A stretch of DNA of 64,000 nucleotides from Pholiota molesta (GCA_014925825.1 JACGCK010000001.1:1054001-1118000); one strand, 5' to 3'. Shown: positions 23,285-35,726, counted from the first letter of the stretch. Made by a program: numbers and translations. Notes: generated by a model not told the origin, from the letters alone.

Positions 23285-24138
23285 TCACTCCTCGTCCATT
23301 TCCTTGATCTTTGTGTTCAACGCGCGGATGATTCCATTCATTTTGTCCACTTCCTTCGTGACGGACACTTGAATGCGTTTGATAGACGACTCCATGTCGC
23401 CTATGGCCTTAATAAGTTGTATGCGAGTCGGCCCAGAAGAGCCCTTTGAGATGCGGCGCTTCTTGTTGAGCCTTGGAGGAGGCTCATGTCCATCTTCGTA
23501 GTCAATGCTACCTTCGCCGTCGATGCTATGGCCATCTACGTCGCCGTTCAGTGGGTCAGACACTTTAGACGACGGTTTACGCTTCAAGTGGCCCCCTTCA
23601 GAGATAGAAACTTTGGCGCTGGCCTGCTTTAGGGAACCTGCCGAGTCGGCCGCGGCGTGTTTCTTCGTGGCTGCTGCCGCGCAGCGGGTCAGATGGGTGG
23701 CTCAATGAACAATCACGCTAGTACTCACCGGATTGTTTTCCACGAGCTGGTCCAGTGCTGTTGGAGCACTTCTGCTTCAACCGCTTACAGTACTCGCATC
23801 GGGAGCCGGCCATTCCTTTGCAGGGTTTGCCCGTGCGCACGCAGCGCTCGCACGGAACTGGTGCGTTCGGCATGGCAAACTACATACACACGTTAGCCAA
23901 CACGTTGAATCCATCAGCGCTCCTTGCTGCTCACCACGCTGGCAGTTACCGCCTTCTGCGGAGGGCCGTCGTCGTCGATCTCATCCGCCTCGGCATCGAC
24001 GTCTCCGGACTCCTTGCCACTGTCCACCGGTGGCTTGTTGTTCTCCTTGGACGGTGCGTCCGTCGCTTCTCCAGGGGCCCTAGCGCGCGAATTCGTCGGC
24101 GGGACGATTTCGAGGCTCGTGCTTCTTGACCTGGACAT
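23285..24138 (-). CDS. Uncharacterised Cys-rich (CxxC) protein
   Basis: Exons on the minus strand: 24138-23935, 23879-23729 and 23673-23285, all in phase. Exon 1 gives an acidic, Pro/Ser-rich start (MSRSRSTSLEIV). Exon 2 carries a compact cysteine cluster of the form CERC-x5-CKG-x4-CEYC-x5-CS (PCERCVRTGKPCKGMAGSRC). It resembles zinc-binding clusters found in many uncharacterised agaricomycete proteins but is not a canonical Zn2Cys6 finger. Exon 3 has a basic patch (PRLNKKRRISKG) and a C-terminal helix with heptad-like spacing (IQLIKAIGDMESSIKRIQ) that may dimerise. A nuclear DNA- or protein-binding role is plausible but unproven. A longer upstream ATG at 24327 is possible. Confidence 0.7.
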
Positions 24139-24805
24139 CTTGGTGAGTGGCGCTGCTACTGCGAGGATGGGCGTTACATGGGAGGAAAGAGCTGGGGAGA
24201 GACGCTTACATGCGGGCAGAATGCAAAAGGTGTTCAAGAGGGTGTTCAAGCGGGCGCTGTGCGATTCGGACACGGGCGCGGATGATGAGGGCGCTCTAAG
24301 AAGAACAAGGCGTGCGTAGCGACTCATGACCGTGTGGCACCTGGATTGCCACCATTATGTAAGCGCGTGATGTTCCCACGCACCATCCAAGGCTTGCTGC
24401 GCAACACTGCTGCCAAGTCGATTGTGGGCGCTAATAGGGACCCACTACTTCCAAGAGGACATGGCGTCGTGAAAGTCGCTCGCCACTGATAGCGCGTAAC
24501 ATACTCACCATCCTGTCTCGTCTATCCTATGTACACTCAGCAGCACCCAACGCGGTACAAGTACACAGCGACGGAATTAATCGTGTGTTTTTGGCAAGCG
24601 CGAGAACCAGTTCCACATTTATAGTCCCAAAGCTATAGCAAAGTAAGCTACCACCACGTGTCGTATCAAAAGAATCGTGAGTCAATATATCATTTACACA
24701 CCGTCAGCAATAAGTACCAAGTATACGAGAGCGAGAGAATTAACTGTACGACTATTATTACTATGAAGTCCCAAAAGAACGAGTTATGTCACCGTACCAC
24801 CTGCA
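24139..24805. other. Intergenic, no gene seen
   Basis: Promoter side of the Cys-rich gene and 3' flank of the SFR1-like gene. A CACGTG occurs at 24655-24660 in the context CCACCACGTG, the same decamer as at 28071-28080. Confidence 0.35.
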
Positions 24806-27787
24806 TCATCTTTCCACAAAGTTTCCTTCTTCTTCATCCCAACCCAATGTCTCGGGCGCGATACCAAGCTGTATTAACATCGTGCCCAGACTGGGTTGTG
24901 GCGCACCTTCTTCCCCCTCTTCCTCCTGCTGGTTTTCGGTAATAGCTGTCGTCTCCTCATCCGGGCGCACGTCATCGCCTTCCGCTCGGAGACGGGTACG
25001 ACGTCCCAGCCCCAATTTCTCTCCGCCTCCTCCACTCTCGGCTTCTTTTGGTCACCGGAATCCCATCCCCAGCTCTCGTCGATGGAGCGCTTCTTACCCT
25101 TGGCTTGGCTACTACCTTGCCCCTCCTCGGAATTAGAGTTATCCTTGACAACATCCCAAACCTCCCATGCTGCCTCTTGGCCGGCCTCCGACCATTTTTT
25201 AACGAGCCCTTCCAGAACTTCTTCCTGGACGTCTTCTCGGACTTTCAACGCCCGTCTCAACAATTGGAGCTTGCGCTCGAGAGACTGAATCGTGGGCGTC
25301 AGTCGTACTAGTGTTGCCTCGTCTAACGGAGTGGATGTTGTTGGCAAAGGGGATTTGAATTGGGAGGCTGCTTTCGTCGTTCTGTGCTTGATTTTCGTGT
25401 CCAAAGTCTGTGAAGACGATGAAGCAACGGCGTTAGCGGGTTGCTCAATAGGCTTGATGGACTTGCTTGAGTTCGTGTCCTTGGGTACGATGGGTTTGTT
25501 AGATTTTACAATAGGAGTTGAATCCTGCAATGCGGGTGGTTTCGGAGCGAGACGAACAGGTGCATGAATGACGGGAGAGCGAAATGGTCTGGAGAGCTTT
25601 TTCTGTTGTTGGCGCTGACCCGCGGGAGTGGACGTTTGGGCATAGGAATAACGTTTCTTTTCGTAGCTTGGGAGTCATTGGAAGTGGAGGCTACAGCATT
25701 GTCCCCCATTTGAGTGGTATGATATTGTGTAGGATTGCGAACGTATTCAGATGGGATTGGGAGAGGATCATAAGGATTAGTTTCATATCGAGCGGCTTCA
25801 TAAGAATTATTATGGCTTGAGAGTTCTCCAGTTCCAAATGCCGCTTGGATTGGAAGAAATCTGCTATCATTGGATTGATTATATGGGTCGTTGCTGGTTA
25901 ACGGCGTTGTTGCGGGGCCTGGGCCGTGATTATAAAAGTCGAGAGTGTACGGAGCGCTTAACGGCTGCGAAATCGGGCCTGTGGGATCCAATGGAGACGA
26001 TACAAACGATCCATCGACCTCAACCTGCAGACAACAATGAGCTAAAAGGTTTCCGGCGAATTTGAGTGATACGCACATTATCTGAAGTTTTGTAATACAT
26101 GCGTTCCATCGGATAATGGGGAAATACGGAATAATTTTCAGCCGTATAGAGTGCCTTTAATTATGATGAAAATCAAGACTATAGACTGTACACATTCACC
26201 TACCTCTTGGCTGCCGGCGCTCGACATAGAAGTTGATATATATGCATCGGGATGGGCAGGTGACGAAGAAGGTGAAGTATGAGGCTCCTCGACAGGGCTG
26301 GAGCTGGGTAAAGGACTTGAGCCTGGCGCATAATGTGAATTCATCGGCGGGGATGACGGGGGCGAGGAGCTAAGAACGTTGTGTGTACCCACGACCTCCG
26401 TACTAAAGCGCTAGTGAGATCAAAGAAGTGAGAACTTTCATGCTCTCGGGAACACGACCTGACATACCGGATTGTGCGCTCGGATAATTGTCGTAGGTTT
26501 GAAATAAGGGTCTGATTGTGAGTATTCAATATGTGCAATTGGCGAAGTCAAGGGAACGTTATAGTGATCGGAGACAGAGGATATGGCCGTTTCTTCGTGA
26601 GATTGCTTGAGCTGGGCTTTCATTGTAAGCGAACAATTATTAGTCGAGATGTCCTCCTCCGAGGCATCGGAACCAATACGACTAATAGCACGTGGTATCT
26701 CTAAAGTGCCGCAAAGAGGCAAGAGAGAAATATAGACATGATTTTCAGGATTGCCGCAACCGTCAGATTTTGTCTCGGTATTTAGACCTTTGAGAATTGA
26801 CCGTGAGAGAATGTCGTCAGAGCGACCTTCGGTGGATTTAAAGCTCTCTGTGGAGGGGGAACGCAGTTCACAAGATTTATGATCGGTTCGATGAGAAAGT
26901 TCTGGTGAAAGAGGGATATTAGACGAAGTGAAAATAACCAGAGCCGATTTTTCTTGAGCACTGCAAAAATTTACTGTGGCAGAGTGAGAGGCATTCAAAG
27001 AATAGGGAACCAGTGGGCCAGAGCGAGGAGTTGGTTGATCGCTGTCCTCGGACGAGCGTAACAGACGAGCCTCAATCAGATGTGTATCAAGACATCGATC
27101 GTTGTTGGATGGACCGTTGGCTCCTTCGCCAAGAAGGCTCAATCCAGGAATAATCTCTTCGTGAGGTAGTTCCGAGCCCTGTTGTTCATCGAATCCGGTG
27201 CTTGCCTATGAATGACTTTATCAAACTGAAATAAGAATTGAATCGTACCTGAGTAGTGATAAGAGTAGGAGATACTCCAATGGCTGACAATTCGGACTTT
27301 TGAAAGGAAGAACTATTGGTCATCTCAACGGCATTGAATTCATGAACAGATGTTTGACATGGCGAGTTCAGCGCATCAAACCGGGCGTGGATACCATGAT
27401 CGATATTATCATGCTCTGAAGAGGAAAGATCCGCAGGTTAGCATGTTGATATTCCGATAGAAGCCATAATAGCCATAAATTCACCTTGAGAGGTATCAAG
27501 GCCGGTTGGTGCAATCTAGATGGAAATCTCCTTGAACCACGCCAGACTGCCAAGAAGCACAGCAGTAGCCCACCTGAATCGAGGCATGACTTGAGAACGG
27601 AATGTTTATCTCTACCTCCGTTTGGTCTCCACAGTGTTCTAGATTCGAGTCCTCGAGACTCTATCCATTTCCATCGTAGAAGACTGCCAGATGTATGCAC
27701 ATGAGACGCAGGGAAGAATAGCATATAGCCAGCGCATATATTTACTTCTGAGTCACAAGTATCGCCAGATGAATTGTCAGATAGCAT
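24806..27787 (-). CDS. SFR1: Sfr1/Mei5-type recombination mediator with long N-terminus
   Basis: Partner of Swi5 that helps Rad51/Dmc1 filaments. The C-terminal third is the evidence: a KLSRPFRSPVI motif, the coiled helix TIQSLERKLQLLRRALKVRE with the following EGLVKKWSEAGQEAAWEVWD, and the tail MLIQLGIAPETLGWDEEEGNF typical of Sfr1. Upstream exons read on the minus strand: 27787-27746, 27683-27574, 27515-27485, 27415-27249, 27205-26468, 26410-26214, 26154-26077 and 26024 onward. They join in phase into one low-complexity Ser/Pro/Asn-rich region of ~590 residues. One-base losses lie near 27655, at the A-run near 25607 (the join into the Sfr1 part) and near 24985. The join near 25607 rests on a frame correction, so two adjacent genes remain possible. 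Confidence 0.6.
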
Positions 27788-29335
27788 GGTTCACTTGAGA
27801 AAGCATCAAAACGAGCCACAGCCTGACGGTATGAGCTTATTGAATGTACCGAAGCCGACTGCCGGTGGATGAATTTGGTTCTTCGTTCAGATATTACGAG
27901 CGTTGTGGTTGACTAAGAGCAGTTTAAATATGGCTGTAGCGAGCGTTTCAGATGCCAGACGAGTTATGCGCGAGAGAATATACACAGGAAGAGGTTGAAC
28001 ACAGAGGAAAAGGGTAGAAGAACAGGCCATTCTTTGGCATGTTTGGCAAGAAAGTCACAGGAATCGTATGCCACCACGTGACAGCGTTACATACCTGATC
28101 TATTTATAATTCCATTCAACACCTTCAAGCGCTCCCGCAGGTAAATTTACCTTGCTTCATACAAAGCGCAGCACAAGCAAGTTTCCTCGGACTCTTTGAC
28201 CTCGATGCTCCGCGTGCCTTTCGGAATGTAGTTCAAGATTGTGATCTGACATTGTCATTCATACTTTCCATTACCAAAGCGACATATCTCTCTCTAGATT
28301 CTCATCTATATTCTTCAGCGTCAAGGCACCAGAATCTCGTGTTATTCTGAATCGTTAATGAAGATGAGTATATTTCCGGTAGGAGGGAGATTCCACGTGG
28401 GACTCGACAGTTTCTGTCAGGAGATCGGAGTGCGAGTTATTAAGGAGTTTCATTAGTATATGTATTATCTTAATTGTGGGATGCTCGTAGGAACAAAAGA
28501 CGATTTAGAATTGAGAAGAGAAAGCAATTTGACTTCCGCAAATTACACCTCCACACATATTATTTGGGTCCAAGCATTGGCAGCAAATATTAATAGCGCA
28601 TCATTCAATGAGGGTTCTATATTTGCGACAAGCATACTTATGATTTATTCTGAACAAGGAGAGGAGGATGAGAATAGAACACACTTATATTTTGTAAAGC
28701 AATGCCTATCTAGGTTCAGGGGCCGTGATAAATCTATACGGTTTCAAATCAGTATTTACGTCGAGGTCGGGTTCTGCAAAGCATTGCCTGCATGAGCAGT
28801 GACTTTTTGCTATAGGCGCGTAAGCCGTAGCTGATACGGAACAGCTACGCCAATGATTTGCCTATATGTTGGATGTAAAAAATACCGATTGTATCGTCCA
28901 ATTCTCTAGTTAGTGCAGCACCTGCAGATTGAATTTGAACCTGAACCACCCGAATAACGACAGCGAAGTAGTTGGTTCAAGTGTCGCGGACATTGGGAAT
29001 ATCGATTTGAGAAAGGATTACGATAGATATCTGAGAAATTTAAAGCGCAACTCAGTCCCATTTGCTGGGAAGAATTGCTTGGCCTCTGCTATGGGCAATG
29101 ATTAAAGCTGTTTGTTAACAACGGAGTATCGGAATGGATTTTGCAATGTGCGTATTTGTACGCCATTGAGGCGCCACATCTGGTCATAGAAGGTATCAAT
29201 ATCTCGTGTTCTTGAGCCAAATCCAAAAGATATGGAGAATATCGGTAGTTTCCTGACATCAATATAATAGTTATAGGTGTTATACAAGAGATAAAGATTC
29301 CGAGCGAGATATTGAGACACGAACTGCGAGACAGA
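27788..29335. other. Intergenic, AT-rich, upstream of SFR1-like gene
   Basis: 1.5 kb without a convincing gene. CACGTG palindromes lie at 28075-28080 (CCACCACGTG) and 28394-28399. A 111-aa plus-strand open frame at 28460-28795 has no protein-like composition and no splice context; I treat it as chance. Confidence 0.4.
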
Positions 29336-30050
29336 TTATTTCTTTCCGTTTTGCACCCGTACTCGAGGATCTCCCTTTTCTTGTCGCTTTCGAAGCTTTT
29401 CCTGGCGCTTGCTCGATGCTGACTCCTTCTCTGGAATACTTTCTGAAGATTCCGAAGAGCCTCGACCGAAGAACATCGGCGAAATTACCGATGTCCAAAG
29501 TTTCAGTACAGCATAGACCGGAATCTAGAAGTATATCAGCATGCTGAAGCAAGGGGAGTCGGAGGAGCATGGCATACGATCATATATAGCCACCAAAACC
29601 ATTCCCCGAATGCCCCGCTGCCAACTTGACATGTCCCTGATAACGCGTCAAAAACATGAATCAAATATATAGGAATGTCATACATGTGATATAGAGTAAA
29701 TCGAAACACCATTCAATTACTCCAGGTTGATTAAGATCCTCGCCGTAGGAAATCAAAGTGCCCGTAGTGGGATCACGCCTGGGAGTACCAATCTTGACCA
29801 AATAGCTTGAAATGAAGAACGCCGCAAGAAAAGTAGGGGTATAGATAGTTAGAGATCCTATAGATGGTGGAAGAGAACTTCTTCTAAAGAGGAAACGAAG
29901 CACGAGGGAAAGGATGGTTGGCAAAATCATGCCGAGCCTCAATATTTTGACAGTACTTTCATTTTGATTTGCTGAGGAGTCCAGAGTGAGCTTGATAAAC
30001 AGAAGATATACAGTAAGCTCACCGATACGCTTCGCACTAGCATTAGCCAT
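29336..30050 (-). CDS. SND2: SND2/TMEM208 ER-targeting protein
   Basis: Component of the SRP-independent ER targeting route. Exons on the minus strand: 30050-29684, 29636-29578 and 29524-29336, no frame break, about 204 residues. It has N-terminal hydrophobic helices (ILRLGMILPTILSLVLRFLF and TFLAAFFISSYLV). Then come the family block GVIEWCFDLLYITWTCQVGS with GAFGEWFWWLYMI, IPVYAVLKLWT and a basic tail (KRQEKLRKRQEK), matching the order in TMEM208. Divergent from the Myb gene across 144 bp. Confidence 0.88.
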
Positions 30051-30194
30051 GATATCCTGAAATCACAGTGGGGAGACGAGTGCGTGCCCATGCCAGTCAA
30101 TCCAAATTCAATTTTGAGGCGATCACGTGACTGATTTCCAGCGCTTGTCAATGTCATTTGCTAAGCCTTACTTGAAAACCATGGCTATCGAACC
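30051..30194. promoter_or_regulatory. Divergent promoter SND2 / Myb gene
   Basis: 144-bp spacer with ATCACGTGAC at about 30121-30130, a perfect CACGTG flanked by T and A as in Cbf1/USF-type sites. Confidence 0.45.
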
Positions 30195-32713
30195 ATGAAC
30201 GATGTTGAACAATCCGCATCATCTCTTATACAACCTCCAGCTCCAGGATCGGATTCAAATAGCAACTCACAGAAATCTCTGGTCCAAGACGCCTTGGAAG
30301 CAAACAAGAACTTTCAGCGAATACTCGTACAACGTGCTGAGCAGCTGGAAGCTAAATTGAAAGAGGCAGATCACTTGTTGGTTCGTTTTTTTGTTTTGGA
30401 AGTAGGACGCATTCGTGAATGTGCAAATTCTAGGTCGCTGCTACTGTGGAAGAAAGTCAAGATGAACCTGAGTCAGAGATCTTGATTCCTGGAGCGAAGA
30501 AAGCCATAGGGCTAATTCCATCGACGGAATTCCTGAATCCGGCAAGTCTAATCCAAGTAAACAACAAGACGACGCTTATACGCTTTCTAAGGCATCCCCC
30601 TTCTTTGAAGAAGCTATGAAGAGATCGAACTACATAACCAATACCAACCCTCATCCGTGTGCGTGTGCTCCTCGACTTTCCACCATCCTAATCTAACTTC
30701 TCTCTAGTAAAGGCAAAAGATATAGAAACCCTATCCGCTGCTGTTCGCCAGGAAAACGAACGGCTACAGGCCTACACTAGAACGCAGTAAGCATCTTTAA
30801 CCCATACCAATGTGGTAAACACCAAGCCGATATCACATCGCAGGGATCTTAGCTCTGGATCGGAGCAGCCTATCGACTTGGAGAAAAATACCGAAGGATT
30901 GGACTGGTCAAAAATTGCGGAAAAGGTATTAGAATCTCGGAACTATTTACAGGAGGATACTCAATAGCAACCAAGAAAGGTTTCGGATGCATCCTCGGTG
31001 AAAAGAACCGCGTTGATTGCCAAATTGTATGGATAGCCGATAAACATCCAGCCGTCAACCACGCAGAATGGTCAGAAGATGAATTGAACAAATTAAATCT
31101 ATTGGTTTCCCATTATGCAAAAGAGAAAACACCAGTAGATTGGGTAAAGGTTGCTGAGAACCTGGGGGTGAGTCTGAATATCGGTACCAATAGCTTATTG
31201 CCTAATCATTCACAGACAAACAGGATACCTATAGATTGTATGAGGCACGGAATTCCTCGGCACCGCCATACCTGGTCTTCAGAGACCGACCAGAAACTCG
31301 TCCGGGCCGTGGAATCGTGCGGCCAGGATAATTGGCAACTTGGTGCGTCGATCGGTTTTCTGTTGAATTTATCTTTTTAAAGGTGGTATATTTTTAGTTG
31401 CAAGAAAAGTTTCTGAAAATGTATCAGCTGCTCAATGTCAAAATCGGTGGCAAAGGTCACTTAATCCGACATTACGCAAGGGTGCTTGGACGGAAGAGGA
31501 GGACGAGCGACTACGAAAATCCGTTGCGGGCTATGGCCCCTCATGGGTTCAGGTGGCTGCGGCTATTCCTGGCCGAACCAATGATCAATGTAGAGAAAGG
31601 TGGACGGAATATTTGAGTAACGCCTCTGCGAAGATAACCTGGACAGAAGAAGAAGACAAGATACTGTTGGATTCTGTGAAGGAACGTGGAAATCAATGGA
31701 AAGTTATCAGCCTGAAGATTGGAAATAATAAAACTGGGCAGAACGTAAGTTTGGAATCTTTGTGTTCTCTTCGTGCCCTCACTAAATTTATTATTTTTAG
31801 TGTCGAATGCGTTATGATAAACTTAAAAAGTGAAAGATAATCCTCAAGCCGGTTCATCAGCATCGACGACTACCTTCATCAACTCTACACTCCCTCAATC
31901 TGCTGAAGGACAGCGCACATCAGCACAGGACATCACAATATTGTCTCCAACGGCCAGTAGCCACGAATTTGTCCCTCTTCAAGAAAGCGAACCAATTGGC
32001 CCCAGAGCGAGAGCGAGACCGCGGGCGAAAGGCAAGGGAAAAGAGAAAGATATTTCACTGGATAACACGCATCCATCGGAAGCTTTACAACTACCTGAAA
32101 GCTCTAGTACACCAAATCTGATGGATGTCAGTGAAGAAACCATTACTACTGCCGTGACAGCATTGAATAAAGGCTCCCATGAACCTGTTTCGAAGCCCCG
32201 ACCAAGGCCTCGACCCAAAGCCAAAGGAAAGGCGTCGGCAACTGCCTTACTCCAAAGTAGAACGCTGCAGAGCAATGAAGACCCTAACAAAAGTGGTACA
32301 TCCAGCGAAAGACAGTCTACAACAACAATGCTCGTCCCAGGTTCTAATTCAACGGCAGATACGTTGTCGACCGTGACTACCAAGAGAAAAGCTGTCAATT
32401 CTATGGATGGATCTCGGCCGAAGAGGGTGAAGGCTTCACACACTGTGGAACCACCTCAATCAGGATCTCCTCAATCATCCCAAATTCCGCCAGCGTCGAT
32501 ATCATTGAATGATGATGGCAGTTCAGCACCCCAGTTAGGCTCGCAGCCAAAGAAGCCGGGCAGGCCTCGCAAGGTGAGGCCGCAGCCAGAGCAACAGGGC
32601 GCCGCATCAATGCTAATACACCTGCACCACTCATTTCGACGAGCGAAACTACTTCACTCAGGCGGACAAGAGCGCAAACTCGCGCTGCCCAACGTCTAGA
32701 ATCCTCGTCTTGA
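30195..32713 (+). CDS. Multi-repeat Myb/SANT protein, SNAPC4-like
   Basis: Nuclear DNA-binding protein. Exons: 30195-30380, 30434-30658, 30708-30786, 30844-30925, 30980-31167, 31216-31342, 31398-31744 and 31801-32713. The N-terminus holds a coiled coil (FQRILVQRAEQLEAKLKEAD). At least four Myb repeats follow, with Trp landmarks: GLDWSKIAEKVS, HAEWSEDELNKLNLLV, HTWSSETDQKLVRAVESCGQ, KGAWTEEEDERLRKSVAGYG and ITWTEEEDKILLDSVKERGN. The order and half-repeat start resemble SNAPc190/SNAPC4 of snRNA promoters; Bas1-like factors are an alternative. The tail has Arg/Pro/Lys runs and one AT-hook (KKPGRPRKVRP). Single-base losses near 30510, 31005, 31838 (after an A-run) and 32610 split the frame. The true end is LESSS-stop at 32711-32713. 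Confidence 0.82.
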
Positions 32714-32813
32714 CCCTTGCGTTCCTATCTTTTTATACAAATTTCAGGGAAGAGATAGTTATAAATCCATGCAATAATAGCTACATAATCAAGTGTGGAC
32801 GTCTGTGACGTCT

Positions 32814-33844
32814 TCATTTCGCACCGACCTTCCATCTCTTCCTTGGCTGGACATTCATTTCCCAATTGACGACATGTCCTAAAAGCTCTCCTTCTTCATG
32901 GTTCATGCTATCTTCGTGGCAAGTAATAAGTGCTGTAGAGATTCCTGAACTAGTGCAGCGGTCTTCAGCTTCTTCTCGAGTGATGGAAGCGCTGCCTTTT
33001 TCGGAGGCGAAGCCTATAACGGACGTGTCATTCAAAATAAGCAAAGTTGAAAGCCATTTTGACTCACCGGAGTCTGTAAATAGGTGTGCTTGGGAGGTAG
33101 ATTGGGAAAGTAAGACGGAAGGTTTCTTAATGTAGTAGGTATCGTTGATGGAGCGTTTTCCTCTTCGTCATCCGACCCAAGGAGTTCTGGTGAAGGAGAA
33201 CGCGAAGGAATTGGTATAAGCGTTGCAGGTTTTGTTGCGACAGGTCTTTCTTGTCCTAATTTGCGAAGCTGTATGAGATTGTAAATAATGAGTAGAAACG
33301 CAGAGACATACCGCGTTTCCTCTTGTGCGTGCCTTTCTTTACTTGATATAATTCTTTGGGCGACATGTCGAAATCTTCACATGCAAGCAAGACATCTGAG
33401 GCAATAGCGCCTGCGCGGTTGGCAAGGTTTGCATATTCGTGCGCTCGTTTGAAAAGTTGCTGGATAACTGGTGGATAATCAGGCAACGGTTGAAGGTGTG
33501 CATTAATTAGCGGGGTTTTGCTTGGACAACATACATGTAGTGACTTCTTGTTCGATGCGTTGCACTGCAGGTTGCGCTGCTTTCTCGAATCCCGCATTCT
33601 TTAGCTCGGTCAATACCAGCCTCTCCATGGCGCGCGAAGCTACTGCTGGTGTCACAGAAGGCTCAGATGGATCTGGGGGCAATATTTCTGGCGCCGGAGT
33701 CGGCTTGGAGGGTTGTTGCCCTTGATATGGCGGAAAGTACGGAATTGCGGTAGAAACGGCGGCATTGGCGACGGGATACTGATTTGGATAGTGGGTGGTG
33801 TACACAGGAGTGTAAGGATTGGAGACCGCGTCTGGCTGATACAT
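32814..33844 (-). CDS. TAF8: TFIID subunit TAF8
   Basis: Histone-fold subunit that pairs with TAF10 in TFIID. Exons on the minus strand: 33844-33535, 33467-33312, 33268-33068 and 33013-32814. The histone-fold block is AMERLVLTELKNAGFEKAA, then TFIQQLFKRAHEYANLANRA and AIASDVLLACEDF. The conserved C-terminal signature is LPSYFPNLPPKHTYLQTP, then KAALPSLEKKLKTAALVQES, LGHVVNWE and RKRWKV. The first 50 residues are Tyr/Pro/Gln-rich. A one-base loss near 32920 changes frame before the last 30 residues, and the exon 2/3 junction (33312/33268) is out of phase by one base. Divergent from FMN1 across 148 bp. Confidence 0.87.
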
Positions 33845-33992
33845 GATGTGGTGGTAGCGGTGAGAGTGTGTTGCCTCCGGTAATAAGCATTGCGGCTCCG
33901 ATCAGCAGCGATACCAATCTACTTACCTCTGTCCTTGCTCTTTCCTCCCACTTTTCTGATCCTTATTTTCACGTCCAAATCATATACAGTCT

Positions 33993-34767
33993 ATGTCTCC
34001 TACCGCTGCAGAATTTGCTGCCAGAGATGAGATACCTTCTCCGGAACTTCGCACAGAAAAGGGTCGTGCAGCACGCCCCCTCATAGTCGGCCCTGATAGC
34101 CCCGAAGAACCCTTTCCCGTCACCCTGGTAGGAGCTGTTCAGAAGGGATTCGGACGAGGCGGGAAGGACTTGGGATGTCCAACTGGTTCGCTACATCATT
34201 CAACATAGAAACGATTGACCTTGATTCACTTTGATTTACTATAGCAAACCTACCAGATGACTCTATCACGCCGCTCAGTAGTGTAGCAAAAACCGGGGTG
34301 TACTACGGCTATGCACAGGTGATACCTCCTCCAGATCAAGAATCAAATTTCCGAGAAGAAGATCTAAAGGTCCTGCCAATGGTTATGAGCCTTGGTTGGA
34401 ATCCATTTTATAAGAACAAAGTATTGACAGCCGTAAGTAAATCAACTTTCGGTGAAACCACAGTTGATAAGAAGGAACGACCAGGAAATACACATTATGC
34501 ATGATTTCCAGCGAGACTTCTATGGCCTTGAAATGAGAGCTATAGTACTGGGTTATATTCGGCCAGAACTTGATTACATATCTCGAGGTACCTTCCATTG
34601 AATCTTTGCACTTGGCGTTAACTGACTCCCTCATAGAAGCCCTTATTGAAGATATCGAAATCGACAAAAAGGTTGCTCTGAATTGTCTCCAAAGGCCCGG
34701 ATACCAGAAATATGCGAAAGATCCGATTTTCAAGTTGAACAATGCAGACTTGAAGACCAGTATGTGA
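33993..34767 (+). CDS. FMN1: Riboflavin kinase
   Basis: ATP:riboflavin 5'-phosphotransferase, makes FMN. Exons: 33993-34185, 34245-34432, 34485-34587 and 34637-34767, with no frame break. Family blocks: [20 protein letters not shown] (the G-x-PTAN nucleotide loop), [49 protein letters not shown] and [18 protein letters not shown]. There is no FAD-synthetase domain, as in other fungi where the two activities are separate proteins. Confidence 0.93.
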
Positions 34768-34975
34768 GGGTGTTGTGAATGTATTACATAGACTAGATTT
34801 GGACAGACTTGGACTAAGACGGGAAATATGTATATTCGATCTTGTATAGTGTATCGTGGAGGAATGGCGTGTCGCCTGGTGAAGAATTTTGAGGGAGAGT
34901 CAGAGGTATAGTGGGCAATAACTGATAGGTAATTCAGTCAAGAGCGCATAGGATGGAAGACCACTCGAACTCACG

Positions 34976-35595
34976 TTATACGCGTCTCGTCTTCTTCGAC
35001 CGCGTTCCACCAATTTTGATTGGTGTTCTATCCGTAATTCGAGTAACAATTGGCCGTATTTGTTCGCCTTCAGCTCCTAGAATTGCAGTCTTCATCGCCT
35101 CTCTGCCCTCGCCGAATCCTTTGAAAAATAGCTCCAGCGACATGTCATCATGGTTTTCGTTCTTCTCCTTCAGGATTGCCTGAACATCATTTTCGCGCAT
35201 TGGTATCCCGCTTCATAGCCTGCTCGGTTTGACTTCTTGAATCCACAGCTACCCCCAGAAGCCCACGCAATGGTCGCCCCGTCGGGTTTTGTGAACGTTG
35301 TGATGGTATTGTTGCGACTTGAATGACAGTGAAGACGGTATTTAGGCCTGTTCCTTACTGGGGTGAGAATTCCACCAGGGCCAGACATTTCACGTTTAGC
35401 AAAGGAACCCTCGTTTGCTGTCGGAGGTGCGTCTACGTCGAAACGGGCTGGTTCCTGGCCACCGTCATCTCCGTCGAGAAAGTCAGTAGCAAAGGAGGAA
35501 TGGCGTGTCTGTGAGGGAAAGGACCGCGCAATGAGCAAGGGTCTTCTGGCCAGTGGAGCCCATCTAGAGGAAGAGGACTGCCGAAGCGCGAACAT
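34976..35595 (-). CDS. MRPS18: Mitochondrial ribosomal protein uS11m
   Basis: Small-subunit mitoribosomal protein of the uS11 family. Blocks: RPKYRLHCHSSRNNTITTFT, PDGATIAWASGGSCGFKKSN, RAGYEAGYQCA, ELFFKGFGEGREA, then RPIVTRITDRTPIKIGGTRS and the basic C-terminus KKTRRV. The N-terminus from MFALRQSSSSRW is Arg/Ser-rich with few acids, a mitochondrial presequence; an upstream in-frame ATG lies at 35631. One base is missing near 35202, between YQCA and ENDVQAIL. Otherwise a single exon. Divergent from QCR9 across ~130 bp. Confidence 0.9.
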
Positions 35596-35726
35596 GGAGA
35601 TGGAATGCGCATTGGGATAGCTCAACGACAACTACATTTTACTTCAAACTCCGATGGCTGCATGCGGAAGTCGCCGGGGACACATCTGCGACGTCTCTAA
35701 CCACTCTTTCCGTCTCCTCCGCTCCA

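Noticed and set aside
28460..28795. 111-aa plus-strand frame
   Set aside because: Isolated in AT-rich DNA, no splice context, no recognisable composition.
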